Made by a program: the position numbers and the translations under genes. The notes beneath the pieces were generated by a model, which saw only the letters and a program-made list of their open reading frames with translations, did no database searches and had not been told where the DNA came from. From Armatimonadota bacterium (GTDB lineage: Bacteria; Armatimonadota; Hebobacteria; CAIYQO01), in NCBI GenBank assembly GCA_029553475.1, contig JAKPKV010000057.1:1-60629 (forward strand): a stretch of 60,629 bases of DNA, in the 5' to 3' direction. Shown here piece by piece: positions 26,812-34,553 of this stretch; position 1 is the stretch's first letter, and the number at the start of each line of letters is the position of its first letter.

Positions 26812-28152
26812 ATGGAACACGTGGTGGGCATGGGGTTGGCGGCGGGCAGCGGCGTGCGCTTCCGGCCGTTGAGTTTGAAGGCGCGGGGCTACCTGCGCGC
26901 GAAGGCGGCGGTGCGCCTGCTGGGACGGCGCGTGCTGGACTGGCTGGTGGCGATCCTGCAGCAGCAGGGCATTGACGACTTCGTGATGATCACCAAGGGC
27001 AAAGAAAATCGCTATCAAATTCGCAGCATGCTCGGCTACGGCGACGCGCTGGGGGTGCGGGTGCGCTACTCGCCGGTGACGCAGGACGCCACCAATACCG
27101 GCAGCGCCGACGCCCTGCTGACGAACCTCGACTACTTCGACATTCACGAGACCGCCTTCGTCTTCCCCACCGACTCCGTGCTGGACATTGACCTGCCCGC
27201 GATGCTGGCGATGCATCATCGGGCGAAGGCCGTGGTCACCATCGCCGCCGCGCAGCAGCCCGCCGCGCTCATCGCCGGGCGCTACGGCCTGATCGATTGC
27301 GACGCGCGGGGGCGGGTGCGCGGCTTCATTGAAAAGCCCGCGCTGAGCGAGATTTACGCCCACTACGGCGTGCCCGCGGAGACGCCGGCGCTGCTGCCCC
27401 CACTGGTGACGAACGCCGGCTTCTACCTGGTAGACGCGCTGGCGCTGCGCGAGATCGCCGACGACCCGGCGCTGCGCGCGCTGCGGGCGCGGCGCCTGGA
27501 CATCGGCGGCGACCTGCTGCCCTGGCTGGTGGAGCACGACTACCCCGTCTACGCGCACCGCATCGGGCGCATGGGCGACCTGGGCAATATCCCCAGCTAC
27601 CTGGAGACGATGCTCGACGTGCTGCACGGCCGCTTTCAGTCGCTGTCCTCGCTGATGCCGCAGGTCTATCCGGACAGCGACTACGTGGTCATTGACCAGG
27701 AGACGTTGGAAATGGCCGACCCGGTGAGCAAGCTGACGCTGTCGGAGAAGCTGGAGCGCGGGCTGGTGGAGCTGCGGCCGCCGCTGCGCATCGGCAAGTT
27801 CGTGCGCATCTACCCCGGCGTGCGGCTGGCGCACTGCAACATTGATGACGAGTGCGAAATCCGCGAGGGCTGCGCCATCGTCCGCTCCTCGGTGGGCTCC
27901 GGCTCCATCATCGGGCCGTACAGCACCATCGAGGATACCCTCACCGGCATCATGGTGGAGCTGCGCTCCAGCCGCGAGGCGCCGGTGCTGCTGCGCCGCT
28001 ACGTGGCGATCGGCGATGAGGTGGTGCTGCGCGGCCCGGTGGAGGTGAGCGACGGCGTCACCATCTTCCCCCGCCTGCGCATTCCCGCCGAGATCCACAT
28101 CCCCGCCGGCACGGAGATCGAGACGAGCGACCAGGTGGTGGAGCTGCTGTGA
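26812..28152 (+). CDS. Sugar-phosphate nucleotidyltransferase with left-handed beta-helix domain (divergent)
   Basis: A 446-aa protein with an N-terminal nucleotidyltransferase domain (about 1-260) and a C-terminal hexapeptide-repeat region (about 320-446: IGKFVRIYPGVRLAHC, CEIREGCAIVRSSVGSGSIIG). Such enzymes make NDP-sugars from NTP and sugar-1-phosphate. GSADALL, GFIEKPAL and TNAGFYLVD match the family. The signature loop is degenerate: GLAAGSGVRFRPLS instead of GGxGTRLxPLT, and AKA in place of PKP. Substrate choice cannot be read off. It may be a regulatory or altered member, like GlgD. The ATG at 26812 follows GGAGGGGGC. Confidence 0.75.
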   Translation: MEHVVGMGLAAGSGVRFRPLSLKARGYLRAKAAVRLLGRRVLDWLVAILQQQGIDDFVMITKGKENRYQIRSMLGYGDALGVRVRYSPVTQDATNTGSADALLTNLDYFDIHETAFVFPTDSVLDIDLPAMLAMHHRAKAVVTIAAAQQPAALIAGRYGLIDCDARGRVRGFIEKPALSEIYAHYGVPAETPALLPPLVTNAGFYLVDALALREIADDPALRALRARRLDIGGDLLPWLVEHDYPVYAHRIGRMGDLGNIPSYLETMLDVLHGRFQSLSSLMPQVYPDSDYVVIDQETLEMADPVSKLTLSEKLERGLVELRPPLRIGKFVRIYPGVRLAHCNIDDECEIREGCAIVRSSVGSGSIIGPYSTIEDTLTGIMVELRSSREAPVLLRRYVAIGDEVVLRGPVEVSDGVTIFPRLRIPAEIHIPAGTEIETSDQVVELL

Positions 28153-28157
28153 GGGAG

Positions 28158-28340
28158 GCCCGTGAACGGGCAGGCACGCCCGCCAGGGGGATGATGGGGT
28201 GAGGAGGTGAAGAGGTGACGGGGTGAAGAGGTGACAAGGTGAAGGGGTGAGGTGACGCGCGGGGGGGGGGAATGCGGAGGCGGTTCCGGCGCGCGCGGCG
28301 TGACGGCGTCTCGCCCGCCAGGGAGGTCTGCGCGTACGAT
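28158..28340. repeat. Short tandem GAGGTGA array and dispersed repeat
   Basis: GCCCGT-GA-ACGGGC (28158-28171) is a short hairpin after the nucleotidyltransferase stop. Bases 28196-28256 are an imperfect tandem array of GGTGAAGAGGTGAC-like units, all lacking long C runs. Bases 28291-28324 carry an inverted copy of the GGCGAGCGAGACGCCGTC-type repeat seen at 52199-52233 and 54012-54047. Confidence 0.6.
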
Positions 28341-28883
28341 TTAGCCCGCCCAGTCCTCGCGCAGCATCGCGTACAGCTCCAGGTCCACGAAATGATCGTA
28401 CAGCCACTGCGCCTGCCGCAGCCGGCCCTCGTGGGTGAAGCCGAGCCGTTCGGGGATGGCGCGGCTGCGGGCGTTGCCGGTGGCGGCGGTGATCTCCACC
28501 CGATTCAGGCGCTCTTCGGCCAGCGCGTAGTCCACCAGCGCCCGGCAGGCGCGCGTCATCAGCCCCCGGCCCTGGAACGCCTCGCCCAGCCAGTACCCCA
28601 GCGAGGTTTTGCGGTCGTTCCAGTTGATGGGATGGAGGCCGATGACGCCGGCGAGCTGCCCGCGATATCGGATGACCATCGTCGGGTTGCCGGTGTCGGC
28701 CTGCTCGCGGCGCACGCGCGCGATGAACGCGAGGATCGTCTCCACCGTGCGCGCGTCATCCACCCACGGCAGCCAGGCGCGCAGGTGGGCGCGGTTGCGC
28801 GCCACCAGCGCGAAGAGCTCTTCCGCGTATTCGTCGCGCAGGTCTACCAGTTCGGCGTCATCCGTCAACGCATACTGCGGCAT
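28341..28883 (-). CDS. GNAT N-acetyltransferase, RimJ/RimL type
   Basis: A 180-aa acetyltransferase of the family that modifies protein N-termini such as those of ribosomal proteins. Typical marks are LRAWLPWVD, GVIGLHPINWNDRKTSLGYWLGEAFQGRG (acetyl-CoA loop Q/R-x-x-G-x-G/A region), LNRVEITAATGNARSRAIPERLGFTHEGRLR and a final LYAMLREDW. Length and order fit RimL closely. The start follows GGAGGAGGGC. It lies ten bases downstream of the 5'-nucleotidase-like gene on the same strand, implying one transcript. Confidence 0.92.
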   Translation of the reverse strand: MPQYALTDDAELVDLRDEYAEELFALVARNRAHLRAWLPWVDDARTVETILAFIARVRREQADTGNPTMVIRYRGQLAGVIGLHPINWNDRKTSLGYWLGEAFQGRGLMTRACRALVDYALAEERLNRVEITAATGNARSRAIPERLGFTHEGRLRQAQWLYDHFVDLELYAMLREDWAG

Positions 28884-28893
28884 GCCCTCCTCC

Positions 28894-29898
28894 TCACGCC
28901 GCGGCGGGGAGTATCCATCTACGTCCCACCTTCACCGGTTCCGGCGCCAGCCAGCGTTGCAGCAGCGCTTTCATTGCCGGCTCTTCGGGGATGTTCGCGG
29001 TCAGCGGCTGCAGCCTGCCGCTGCTCTCGGCAAGCGCCCATCCTTCCGCTTTTTCAAAGACAAGGTCGAGCCGGCCCAGCATCACCCCCTGCTCGCCCGC
29101 CTGCGCGATGGGGACGCTGATGCCCGCCGGATTCTTCACCGGCACCGGCTGCGGCAGGTAGGTGTGCGAATCGCCGCCGACGATGGCGTCAATGCCCGCT
29201 ACCTCCGCGGCCAGCCGGCGGTCCAGATCCACGCCGATATGCGTGACGGCGATGAGGATGTCGCATTCCTTCCGCGCCAGCGGCACCCACGTTTTCGCCG
29301 CCGCGATGGGGTCGCTGATGGTCCAGCCTTTCGTTTGCGGATACTCCGCCGCGCGCGGGGCGGTGAGGCCGAGGTAGCCCACGCGCACCCCGCCGTAGTC
29401 GCGCACGACGAAGGGCTGCACGCCCGGCACCGGCACGCCCGTCTCGCCCACCGTCAGGTTCGCCGCCAGCCAGGGGAAGCGGCTGCGGCGCAGCAGCCCG
29501 AGCATGATCGCCTGGGAATCCGTCTTCTCGGTGGCTTTCAACTCGTTATTGCCCACGCAGAGCAGGTCGTATCCCATGGCATTCAGCGCCTCGATCTCCG
29601 GCACGCCGTAGAACCGCGTATGCCAGGGCCCGCGGGTGAAGACATCGCCGGTATCAATCACCGCCAGCGGATAGGTGATCTCCTTGCGCGCGTTGGCGAT
29701 GGCCGTCGCCCGCCGCGCCAGCCCGCCCACCTCGCCAGGCAGCCGCACGGCAAATCCCGGCACCGCCGGCGTGTATTGATGCGGTAAGAGCATGCCATGC
29801 AGATCATTCGTATGCAGAATCGTCAACTCAAAGCGCTCCCCGGCCAGCGCGCCGAGGGCCAGGAGTGCCAGGGTCAAGACCAACAGCCACCGTCGCAT
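28894..29898 (-). CDS. Secreted 5'-nucleotidase-like metallophosphoesterase with altered active site
   Basis: A 334-aa exported protein (signal peptide MRRWLLVLTLALLALGALA) with the UshA/CpdB phosphoesterase domain. ILHTNDLHG and VIDTGDVF give the first metal ligands. However, the catalytic GNHExxD reads GNNELK, so both the His and the Asp of the dyad are missing. The GGHSH ligand motif reads GGDSH. The His of AVTHIG is kept. The usual C-terminal nucleotide-binding domain is absent. Classic activity is therefore doubtful. It may bind substrate without cleavage or use altered chemistry. GGAGGT lies six bases before the ATG, and TAGAAT (29917-29922, minus) is a possible -10 box. Confidence 0.85.
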   Translation of the reverse strand: MRRWLLVLTLALLALGALAGERFELTILHTNDLHGMLLPHQYTPAVPGFAVRLPGEVGGLARRATAIANARKEITYPLAVIDTGDVFTRGPWHTRFYGVPEIEALNAMGYDLLCVGNNELKATEKTDSQAIMLGLLRRSRFPWLAANLTVGETGVPVPGVQPFVVRDYGGVRVGYLGLTAPRAAEYPQTKGWTISDPIAAAKTWVPLARKECDILIAVTHIGVDLDRRLAAEVAGIDAIVGGDSHTYLPQPVPVKNPAGISVPIAQAGEQGVMLGRLDLVFEKAEGWALAESSGRLQPLTANIPEEPAMKALLQRWLAPEPVKVGRRWILPAAA

Positions 29899-30066
29899 AT
29901 GCAGACCTCCCGCGCTATTCTACCGCCGTCGCCGCCGTCGCGCAACGCGCCGCCGGTGTCTCCGGCTCGCGCAAACCGGCGAGGCGACCGCCTGGAGGAG
30001 GAAGGCCCGTGCGCGGGCGCTGGATCGGCTACGCGCGGCGCCGAGAGCGACGGCGGGGACGCCGGC

Positions 30067-30447
30067 TCACCGGCCCCCGGTCACACTGTACGGCGCAACG
30101 GGGCCGGTCCGCGTGGAGAACGCCGGCGGCGGCGCCTGCTCGCGCCCGCCCCGGCTGCCGCCGGCGAAGAGGGTGCTCATCGCGTCGCGGGCATCGGCAA
30201 TGACGCCCAGCGGCGGCGCGCCGCCGCCATAGAGGTAAAGCACCTGCCCGCCGAGCGCCCTGGTGAGGAGTGGTACGCTCAGATAGTTCACCTGGAGCAG
30301 GCGCACGACGGTGACTTCGTCCGACGCCGGCGCGCCGACCACCACCGTCGGCTCAGCCCTCGTCGCGCCGACGAGGACGCCCCCCTGCGCGAATGCCGCC
30401 GCGCCGAGCAGCGCGGCCAATGCCCACAGCAGCAGGATGCGCGCCAT
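30067..30447 (-). CDS. Small secreted protein, possible secretin N-terminal (STN/N0-like) remnant
   Basis: A 126-aa exported protein with signal peptide MARILLLWALAALLGAAAFAQ. After it, EVTVVRLLQVNYLSVPLLTRALGG recalls the N0/STN unit of secretins and TonB-type receptors (VVRLLYVNAxDVAxxLGG). The rest is a Gly/Ala/Pro-rich tail that ends without any secretin domain. AAAGGAGG precedes the ATG with a five-base spacer, so translation is likely. It could be a truncated secretin or a self-standing small envelope protein. The 167 bases after its stop hold no continuation in any frame that I can recognise. Confidence 0.5.
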   Translation of the reverse strand: MARILLLWALAALLGAAAFAQGGVLVGATRAEPTVVVGAPASDEVTVVRLLQVNYLSVPLLTRALGGQVLYLYGGGAPPLGVIADARDAMSTLFAGGSRGGREQAPPPAFSTRTGPVAPYSVTGGR

Positions 30448-30573
30448 ACGGGCCTCCTTTATGCTCGACGCCGGCCTCTCCGCCATCCCCCCGAATGTGA
30501 GAGAGGCCGGTGAGTCGAGTGCACTGGTTATACGCCGGACGCGCGGACAAAGTTGCAGCGATTGTTGAAATAT

Positions 30574-30881
30574 CTGACGGGTTCACCTCTCCCCCGGCCC
30601 GTCGTACTCGTACTCGGATACGTGCGGACAAGATGTCCGCGCTCCGACTCCTACTCGTACGCGAAACGATTATGCTGAAGCCGAGCGCTGTGTACCGCGC
30701 GTCGGGCAGTCTGGGACGTGGCGATCCGACATGATGTGAAAAAACGAAGCCCGTATTCGATTATGACTACGACTACGAGTACGAGTCGTGCCCATCGGAG
30801 CGCGGACATCCTGTCCGCACGTATCCGAGTACGAGTACGAGCACGAGTACGACGGGCCGGGGGGAGAGGTGCACCCGTCAG
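30574..30881. repeat. Inverted-repeat element built on ACGAGT-type units
   Basis: The left arm 30574-30645 and right arm 30797-30881 are near-exact reverse complements. The inner 43 bases (30603-30645 against 30797-30839) differ at one position. The outer part differs by a short insertion of ACGAGC/ACGAGT units in the right arm. The arms also contain GCGGACA-AGA-TGTCCGC hairpins. The ~150-bp centre has further TACGACTACGAGTACGAG units. No ORF. It has a MITE-like layout, and the whole spacer 30448-30886 holds no gene. Confidence 0.75.
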
Positions 30882-30886
30882 CAAAT

Positions 30887-31282
30887 TTATTCCGCGCCGC
30901 CGGCCACCTTCACCACCATCCAGACCATGCGGCTGTGGCGGGTATCCACCATGTGCGGCACGCCCGCCGGGATGATGACGACGTCGCCCGCGTGCAGGTG
31001 AAAGGTCTCCGCGCCGTCCAGGCCTTCGCCGCGATGCTGCCCCGCGCGCGGGGAGGTCGGCGCGAGGAGCGTGCCGCCCAGCGCGATCTCGCCTTCGCCC
31101 TGCATGACGATGTAGATATCCGTCTCGGCATCGTGCAGCTCCGACTTCAGCTCCGGGCTGTGGTCCTTCACCACGTAATCCACCCAGTAGCGCTGGCCGT
31201 CCGGCATGAAGAGATTCGTGCCGCCCACTTGCGTCGCCGCCATCGCGCGCAGCGCCGCGCCGGTGAAAATTTGATATGACAT
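30887..31282 (-). CDS. Cupin-domain protein
   Basis: A 131-aa single-domain cupin, a small beta-barrel that usually binds a metal. The first motif region reads LHDAETDIYIVMQGEGEIALGG. The second is HLHAGDVVIIPAGVPHMVD, which fits the P-x-G-x-x-H pattern. The first His of the usual HxH is replaced by the E-L-H-D-A-E-T-D stretch, so metal ligands may be atypical. It resembles cupins that bind sugars or act as small isomerases; the role is unknown. GGAG lies five bases before the ATG. No operon partner is seen; the repeat element follows immediately downstream. Confidence 0.75.
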   Translation of the reverse strand: MSYQIFTGAALRAMAATQVGGTNLFMPDGQRYWVDYVVKDHSPELKSELHDAETDIYIVMQGEGEIALGGTLLAPTSPRAGQHRGEGLDGAETFHLHAGDVVIIPAGVPHMVDTRHSRMVWMVVKVAGGAE

Positions 31283-31507
31283 CGTCGCTCCCGTCGTTTG
31301 GTATAGTGATGGAGTGAAGTCGTAATCAGTAGTCAGTGATCAGTATAGCGACGCGGGCATTAAAATACCCCCTGCGAGGCCATGCGGCCAAGCGTCCACC
31401 GTCGTGGACGTAGTGGATCCGGCAACAAACCGGATGCCGGGCAGCGCGGGAGGGATTTTCGAGAGCCTGATGCACTGATGACTGGTTACGCCTCGTTCCT
31501 GTCTGTC

Positions 31508-31864
31508 TTACGCTTCGCCCGCTTCCTCCGCCGGCGGCTTCAGGATCAGCGCCACCTCCTCGCTGCGCTCCTGCAGGCTGGCGCAGACGAGGTTGCACAG
31601 CGTGGTGAGCGAGGGATCGGCGATGCGGTAGAAGGTGCTGACCCCCTCTTTGCGGCGGGCGACGAGGCCGCCGTCGGCGAGGATGCCCAGGTGTTTGGAG
31701 ACGTTGGCCTGCGTGGTCTGCATCGCCTGCACCAGCTCGGTCACGCTTTTTTCGCCCCCCATCAATAACTGCAGGATGCGCAGCCGCGTGGGCTCGGAGA
31801 GCAGCTTGAACCGATGCGCGATCAATTCGAGGGCCTGATCCGATAGCGGTAGATGCTGGGTCAT
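31508..31864 (-). CDS. ArsR/SmtB-family transcriptional regulator
   Basis: A 118-aa winged-helix repressor. The DNA-binding part is ALELIAHRFKLLSEPTRLRILQLL, then TELVQAMQTTQANVSKHLGILADGGLVARRKEGVSTFYRIAD. Two cysteines, C-N-L-V-C, lie in the last helix (LCNLVCASL) and are the likely metal, thiol or persulfide sensors. It reads away from the ferredoxin gene. The promoter has a perfect palindrome right at the predicted transcription start, so autoregulation is likely. The start site has only a weak GGGATGA upstream. The spacer after the gene (31283-31507) holds short hairpins but no gene. Confidence 0.92.
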   Translation of the reverse strand: MTQHLPLSDQALELIAHRFKLLSEPTRLRILQLLMGGEKSVTELVQAMQTTQANVSKHLGILADGGLVARRKEGVSTFYRIADPSLTTLCNLVCASLQERSEEVALILKPPAEEAGEA

Positions 31865-31883
31865 GGTCGTGTCATCCCATTTG

Positions 31884-31928
31884 GTAGACGATCTACGGTA
31901 TTATCGCCCCTTTCGCCGCTTTCGGCAA
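31884..31928 (-). promoter_or_regulatory. arsR promoter with palindromic operator
   Basis: On the minus strand, TTGCCG (31923-31928) and GATAAT (31900-31905) are separated by exactly 17 bases. The palindrome GTAGA-CGA-TCTAC (31884-31896) begins three bases past the -10 box and covers the expected transcription start. It is well placed for repression by the ArsR protein encoded just downstream. Confidence 0.6.
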
Positions 31929-31957
31929 GTCATCGCCGCCCGGCAAGGCCCGCGGCG

Positions 31958-32012
31958 AAGACAGCCGCGATGTTTTTGTGTATAATAGCTGTCGCGGTTT
32001 CCTGACCGCGAC
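31958..32012 (+). promoter_or_regulatory. Ferredoxin promoter and leader hairpin
   Basis: AAGACA (31958-31963) and a perfect TATAAT (31981-31986) are 17 bases apart. Directly after, GTCGCGGT-TTCCTG-ACCGCGAC (31991-32012) forms a perfect eight-pair hairpin at the expected 5' end of the RNA. This may stabilise the message. The ribosome site is 60 bases further on. Confidence 0.55.
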
Positions 32013-32085
32013 AACCCATACCCATTCCCTCGCGGAGGGCTGCGACCCGCGTGCCCGCCGTACCGTTGAGAAGGAGGAACCTGTC

Positions 32086-32256
32086 ATGAGCTATGTGATC
32101 AGCAACGCGTGCGTGAGCTGCGGTGCCTGCGCCCCGGAGTGCCCGGTTGATGCCATCAGCGAAGGCGCGGACAAGTACACCATTGATCCCGACACCTGCA
32201 TTGATTGCGGTAGCTGTGAGGGCAGCTGCCCCAGCGAAGCCATCAGCGCCGGGTAA
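32086..32256 (+). CDS. 2[4Fe-4S] ferredoxin (clostridial type)
   Basis: A 56-aa electron carrier holding two [4Fe-4S] clusters. Both C-x2-C-x2-C-x3-CP sets are intact: CVSCGACAPECP near residues 9-20 and CIDCGSCEGSCP near 37-48. The length and the internal symmetry are those of clostridial ferredoxins. AAGGAGG at 32071-32077 lies eight bases before the ATG, and a promoter and a terminator frame the gene, so it is monocistronic. A possible partner is an anaerobic-type oxidoreductase elsewhere. The divergent ArsR gene may control it, though the palindrome sits on the ArsR side. Confidence 0.96.
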   Translation: MSYVISNACVSCGACAPECPVDAISEGADKYTIDPDTCIDCGSCEGSCPSEAISAG

Positions 32257-32273
32257 GCGTCCGCGACACACGC

Positions 32274-32318
32274 GACACGCCACGCCGGCGCTCGGTATGC
32301 GCGCCGGCGTGGCGTGTC
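32274..32318 (+). terminator. Hairpin terminator after ferredoxin
   Basis: A perfect 18-bp stem (32274-32291 with 32301-32318, beginning GACACGCCACGCC) has a nine-base loop. It starts 17 bases past the stop codon. There is no T-run after it. Confidence 0.7.
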
Positions 32319-32375
32319 CGGTCGTACCTTCCACCGCGGTCACGCTGCTCCCACACCGGCGCTGCGCGGGAGCAT

Positions 32376-32912
32376 TTACTGCCCCGCCGTCGCCCCGCGC
32401 AAGCGCGCCAAGTAGACCGCCACCGCCTCGTCCCATCGGTTTTGCCCGCGCAGGATCAGCTCCACCACCTCGCGCAGCGCGCCGGCGCCGCCGGGGGCGG
32501 CCGTGATGTGGGCGGCGGCGGCTTGCACCTCCGGCACGGCGTCCGCCACGGCGATGGGCAGGCCGACGCGCCGCAGCGCGGGCAGGTCGTTCAGATCATC
32601 GCCGACGTAGGCGATCTCCGCCGGCGCCACCCCGTGATCGTCCGCCACCCAGCGCAGGCCGGCGTCTTTATCCGCCACCCCTTCGTACAGGCGCACGCCC
32701 AGCTCCGCCGCCCGGCGCGTCACCGCGTCCGATCGCCGCCCGCTCAGCCACGCCACCGGCAGTCCCGCCCACGTCGCCAGCCGCAGCCCGAGGCCGTCTT
32801 TGATGTTGAACGTCTTGCTCTCCTGGTTGTCGCTGCCGTAGGTGATGGCGCCGTCCGTCAGCACCCCGTCCACGTCACTGACCAGCAGGCGAATCGGCGA
32901 TACGTCGAGCAT
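32376..32912 (-). CDS. kdsC: 3-deoxy-D-manno-octulosonate 8-phosphate phosphatase
   Basis: A 178-aa HAD-superfamily phosphatase (KdsC/YrbI type) that removes phosphate from Kdo-8-P during lipopolysaccharide core synthesis. The HAD motifs are intact: DVDGVLTDG with nucleophile and acid/base Asp, WLSGR, the lysine segment, and YVGDDLNDLPALRRVG. The absence of a cap domain and the TDG after DVDGV mark the C0-type KdsC family. A related phosphatase could act on other sialic-type acids, but the match is best to KdsC. It implies an outer membrane with Kdo. The upstream ribosome site is weak (GGTGGG). Confidence 0.88.
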   Translation of the reverse strand: MLDVSPIRLLVSDVDGVLTDGAITYGSDNQESKTFNIKDGLGLRLATWAGLPVAWLSGRRSDAVTRRAAELGVRLYEGVADKDAGLRWVADDHGVAPAEIAYVGDDLNDLPALRRVGLPIAVADAVPEVQAAAAHITAAPGGAGALREVVELILRGQNRWDEAVAVYLARLRGATAGQ

Positions 32913-32989
32913 AGCGTGGGCCCACCCTCAACAGGAATTCTCGAACAGATTTTTCGGGGAGAAGGGGTTTCCTTCATCACGTATGCCGT

Positions 32990-33478
32990 TCACGGCCGGG
33001 TTCTCGCGTCTCCCTGGATCGCCGCCAGCACTTCCTCGCCGTGCCGCGAGACGTTCACCTTCGTGAAGACCGTGCGGATGATCCCGTCGGGATCAATGAT
33101 GAAGGTGGTGCGCGTGATGCCAAGGAAGCTTTTACCGTACAGCGATTTTTCGCCGTAGACGCCATAGCGCGTGGAGACCGCGGTGTCCGTATCGGCGATG
33201 AGGGTGAAGGGCAGGCCGAATTTCGTGATGAATCGCTGATGCGCGGCGGCGGAATCGGTGCTCACCCCCAGCACCACCGCGTCAGCGCCGGTCAGCGCCG
33301 CGTGGCTGTCGCGCAGGCTGCAGGCTTCCATCGTGCAGCCGGGCGTGTTGTCGCGCGGATAAAAGTAGAGCACGACCCACTTGCCCCGGTAGTCCGAGAG
33401 ACTGATCTGCTCGCCGGTCTCCGTGACGGCGGTGAACTCCGGGGCCGGCTGCCCCGCTTGCGGCATGGTATCGGCCAT
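32990..33478 (-). CDS. bcp: Thioredoxin-dependent peroxiredoxin, Bcp/PrxQ type
   Basis: A 162-aa cytoplasmic peroxidase that reduces hydrogen peroxide and alkyl hydroperoxides using thioredoxin. The active region is YFYPRDNTPGCTMEACSLRD, with the peroxidatic Cys and, five residues on, the resolving Cys typical of atypical 2-Cys PrxQ. GVSTDSAAAHQRF and FIIDPDGIIRTVF complete the fold. GGGAGG lies five bases before the ATG. It lies 77 bases upstream of kdsC on the same strand, so joint transcription is possible. Confidence 0.94.
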   Translation of the reverse strand: MADTMPQAGQPAPEFTAVTETGEQISLSDYRGKWVVLYFYPRDNTPGCTMEACSLRDSHAALTGADAVVLGVSTDSAAAHQRFITKFGLPFTLIADTDTAVSTRYGVYGEKSLYGKSFLGITRTTFIIDPDGIIRTVFTKVNVSRHGEEVLAAIQGDARTRP

Positions 33479-33721
33479 GGCGCCCTCCCATCATGCTCGG
33501 CGGCTATCCTTACTGCTATTCGCGACAGGTATCCCAACTCCTGCTCAATGCCATGCAAATCAGGACTTTCACACGGCACGCCCCACCTCTCCCCCAGCCC
33601 CCTCCCCTACGTGGGGAGGAGAGCGTCATGAGGAAAGATGGCGGCAGGGAGCGACTGATCCACCACCCGAAGCAGGCGTATGTTACTGGTATCCCAACTT
33701 CTGCTCCCCGGCGCCGGGCAG
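33479..33721. other. Divergent spacer with 19-bp direct repeat
   Basis: No gene. GGTATCCCAACTCCTGCTC (33528-33546) recurs with one change at 33688-33706. Between them is CCCCTACGTGGGG-type palindromic sequence. The repeat spacing is 160 bases. Confidence 0.5.
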
Positions 33722-33751
33722 TTGACAGGCCGTGACCGGGCGGGCGATAAT
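33722..33751 (+). promoter_or_regulatory. Promoter of the LuxR-pnuC pair
   Basis: TTGACA (33722-33727) and GATAAT (33746-33751) are 18 bases apart. Transcription would start near 33758, about ten bases before ATG 33768. This rules against the in-frame GTG at 33732 as the start. Confidence 0.65.
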
Positions 33752-33767
33752 CCATGAGAGTTCGTCT

Positions 33768-34553
33768 ATGGGATGGCTGTCGCACGACCAGTTCACGCGC
33801 TATAACGACGCCCTGATCGCCTTCTACGCCGCGGATCGGGTAGAGCGGCTCATTCACGAGATCCTCGCGCGCATCCCCTCCCTGGTCGCGGTCGACAGCA
33901 CCACCTTCTTTCCGGTGGATACCGACCAATGGCACTTCACCGGCGTGGTCAGTCACGAGCTGGACACGGCGTTGTTTGAGCAATACCAGGCATATTACGA
34001 GCCTTTCGACGCCTACAAGGCCGCAGTCTTCGCGGTAACGCCGCTGCCCGCCTACGACCGCAGCTCCGACTACATGGATTACGCGGCCTGGGCGCGCAAC
34101 CCCCACCGCGCCGACTTCCTGCTGCCGCATGACCTGTATCACCTGGCGGGGCTGCAGGTCATCGTCAACGGCACGCTCATCGGCGACCTGTCGTTCCATC
34201 GCGGCCGCGGGCCGGACTTCAGCGACGACGAGATGCTGCTGCTGCGCGCGCTGCAGCGGCACATCTGCCAGGCGTTCGCGAATTGCCTGTGCCAGGAAGC
34301 GCCGCCGCCGCGCCCCGAGCTGACCCTGCGCGCCGACGCCGCACCGCTGCTGCGGCCATTCACCGAACGCGAGCGGGAGATCGCGCGGCTGGTGGCGCTG
34401 GGGTGGACGAACCTGGAGATTGCCGCGCGGTTGAACATCAGCGTCAATACCGTGAAAACCCACCTGAAACACCTGATGGCGAAAGCCCGCTGCGTGAACC
34501 GCACCGAGCTCGCCGCCGCCCTTTTCGCCCCGCGCTTCCCGGAGTTGCCATGA
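33768..34553 (+). CDS. LuxR-family transcriptional regulator
   Basis: A 261-aa regulator. The C-terminal helix-turn-helix is typical of LuxR/GerE: LLRPFTEREREIARLVALGWTNLEIAARLNISVNTVKTHLKHLMAKARCVNRTELAA. The N-terminal ~180 residues have GAF-like features (TTFFPVDTDQWHF, LAGLQVIVNGTLIGDLSFHR, then DDEMLLLRALQRHICQAF). This is often seen in sensors of small ligands, and no receiver or autoinducer-binding signature is visible. Its last codons overlap the pnuC start as ATGA, so the two are translationally coupled. It likely controls NAD-precursor uptake or senses such a compound; that link is inference. Confidence 0.88.
   Translation: MGWLSHDQFTRYNDALIAFYAADRVERLIHEILARIPSLVAVDSTTFFPVDTDQWHFTGVVSHELDTALFEQYQAYYEPFDAYKAAVFAVTPLPAYDRSSDYMDYAAWARNPHRADFLLPHDLYHLAGLQVIVNGTLIGDLSFHRGRGPDFSDDEMLLLRALQRHICQAFANCLCQEAPPPRPELTLRADAAPLLRPFTEREREIARLVALGWTNLEIAARLNISVNTVKTHLKHLMAKARCVNRTELAAALFAPRFPELP

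Noticed and set aside
28196-28256. Possible CRISPR-like array
   Set aside because: Short imperfect units of one simple motif without unique spacers; a microsatellite-type tandem array.
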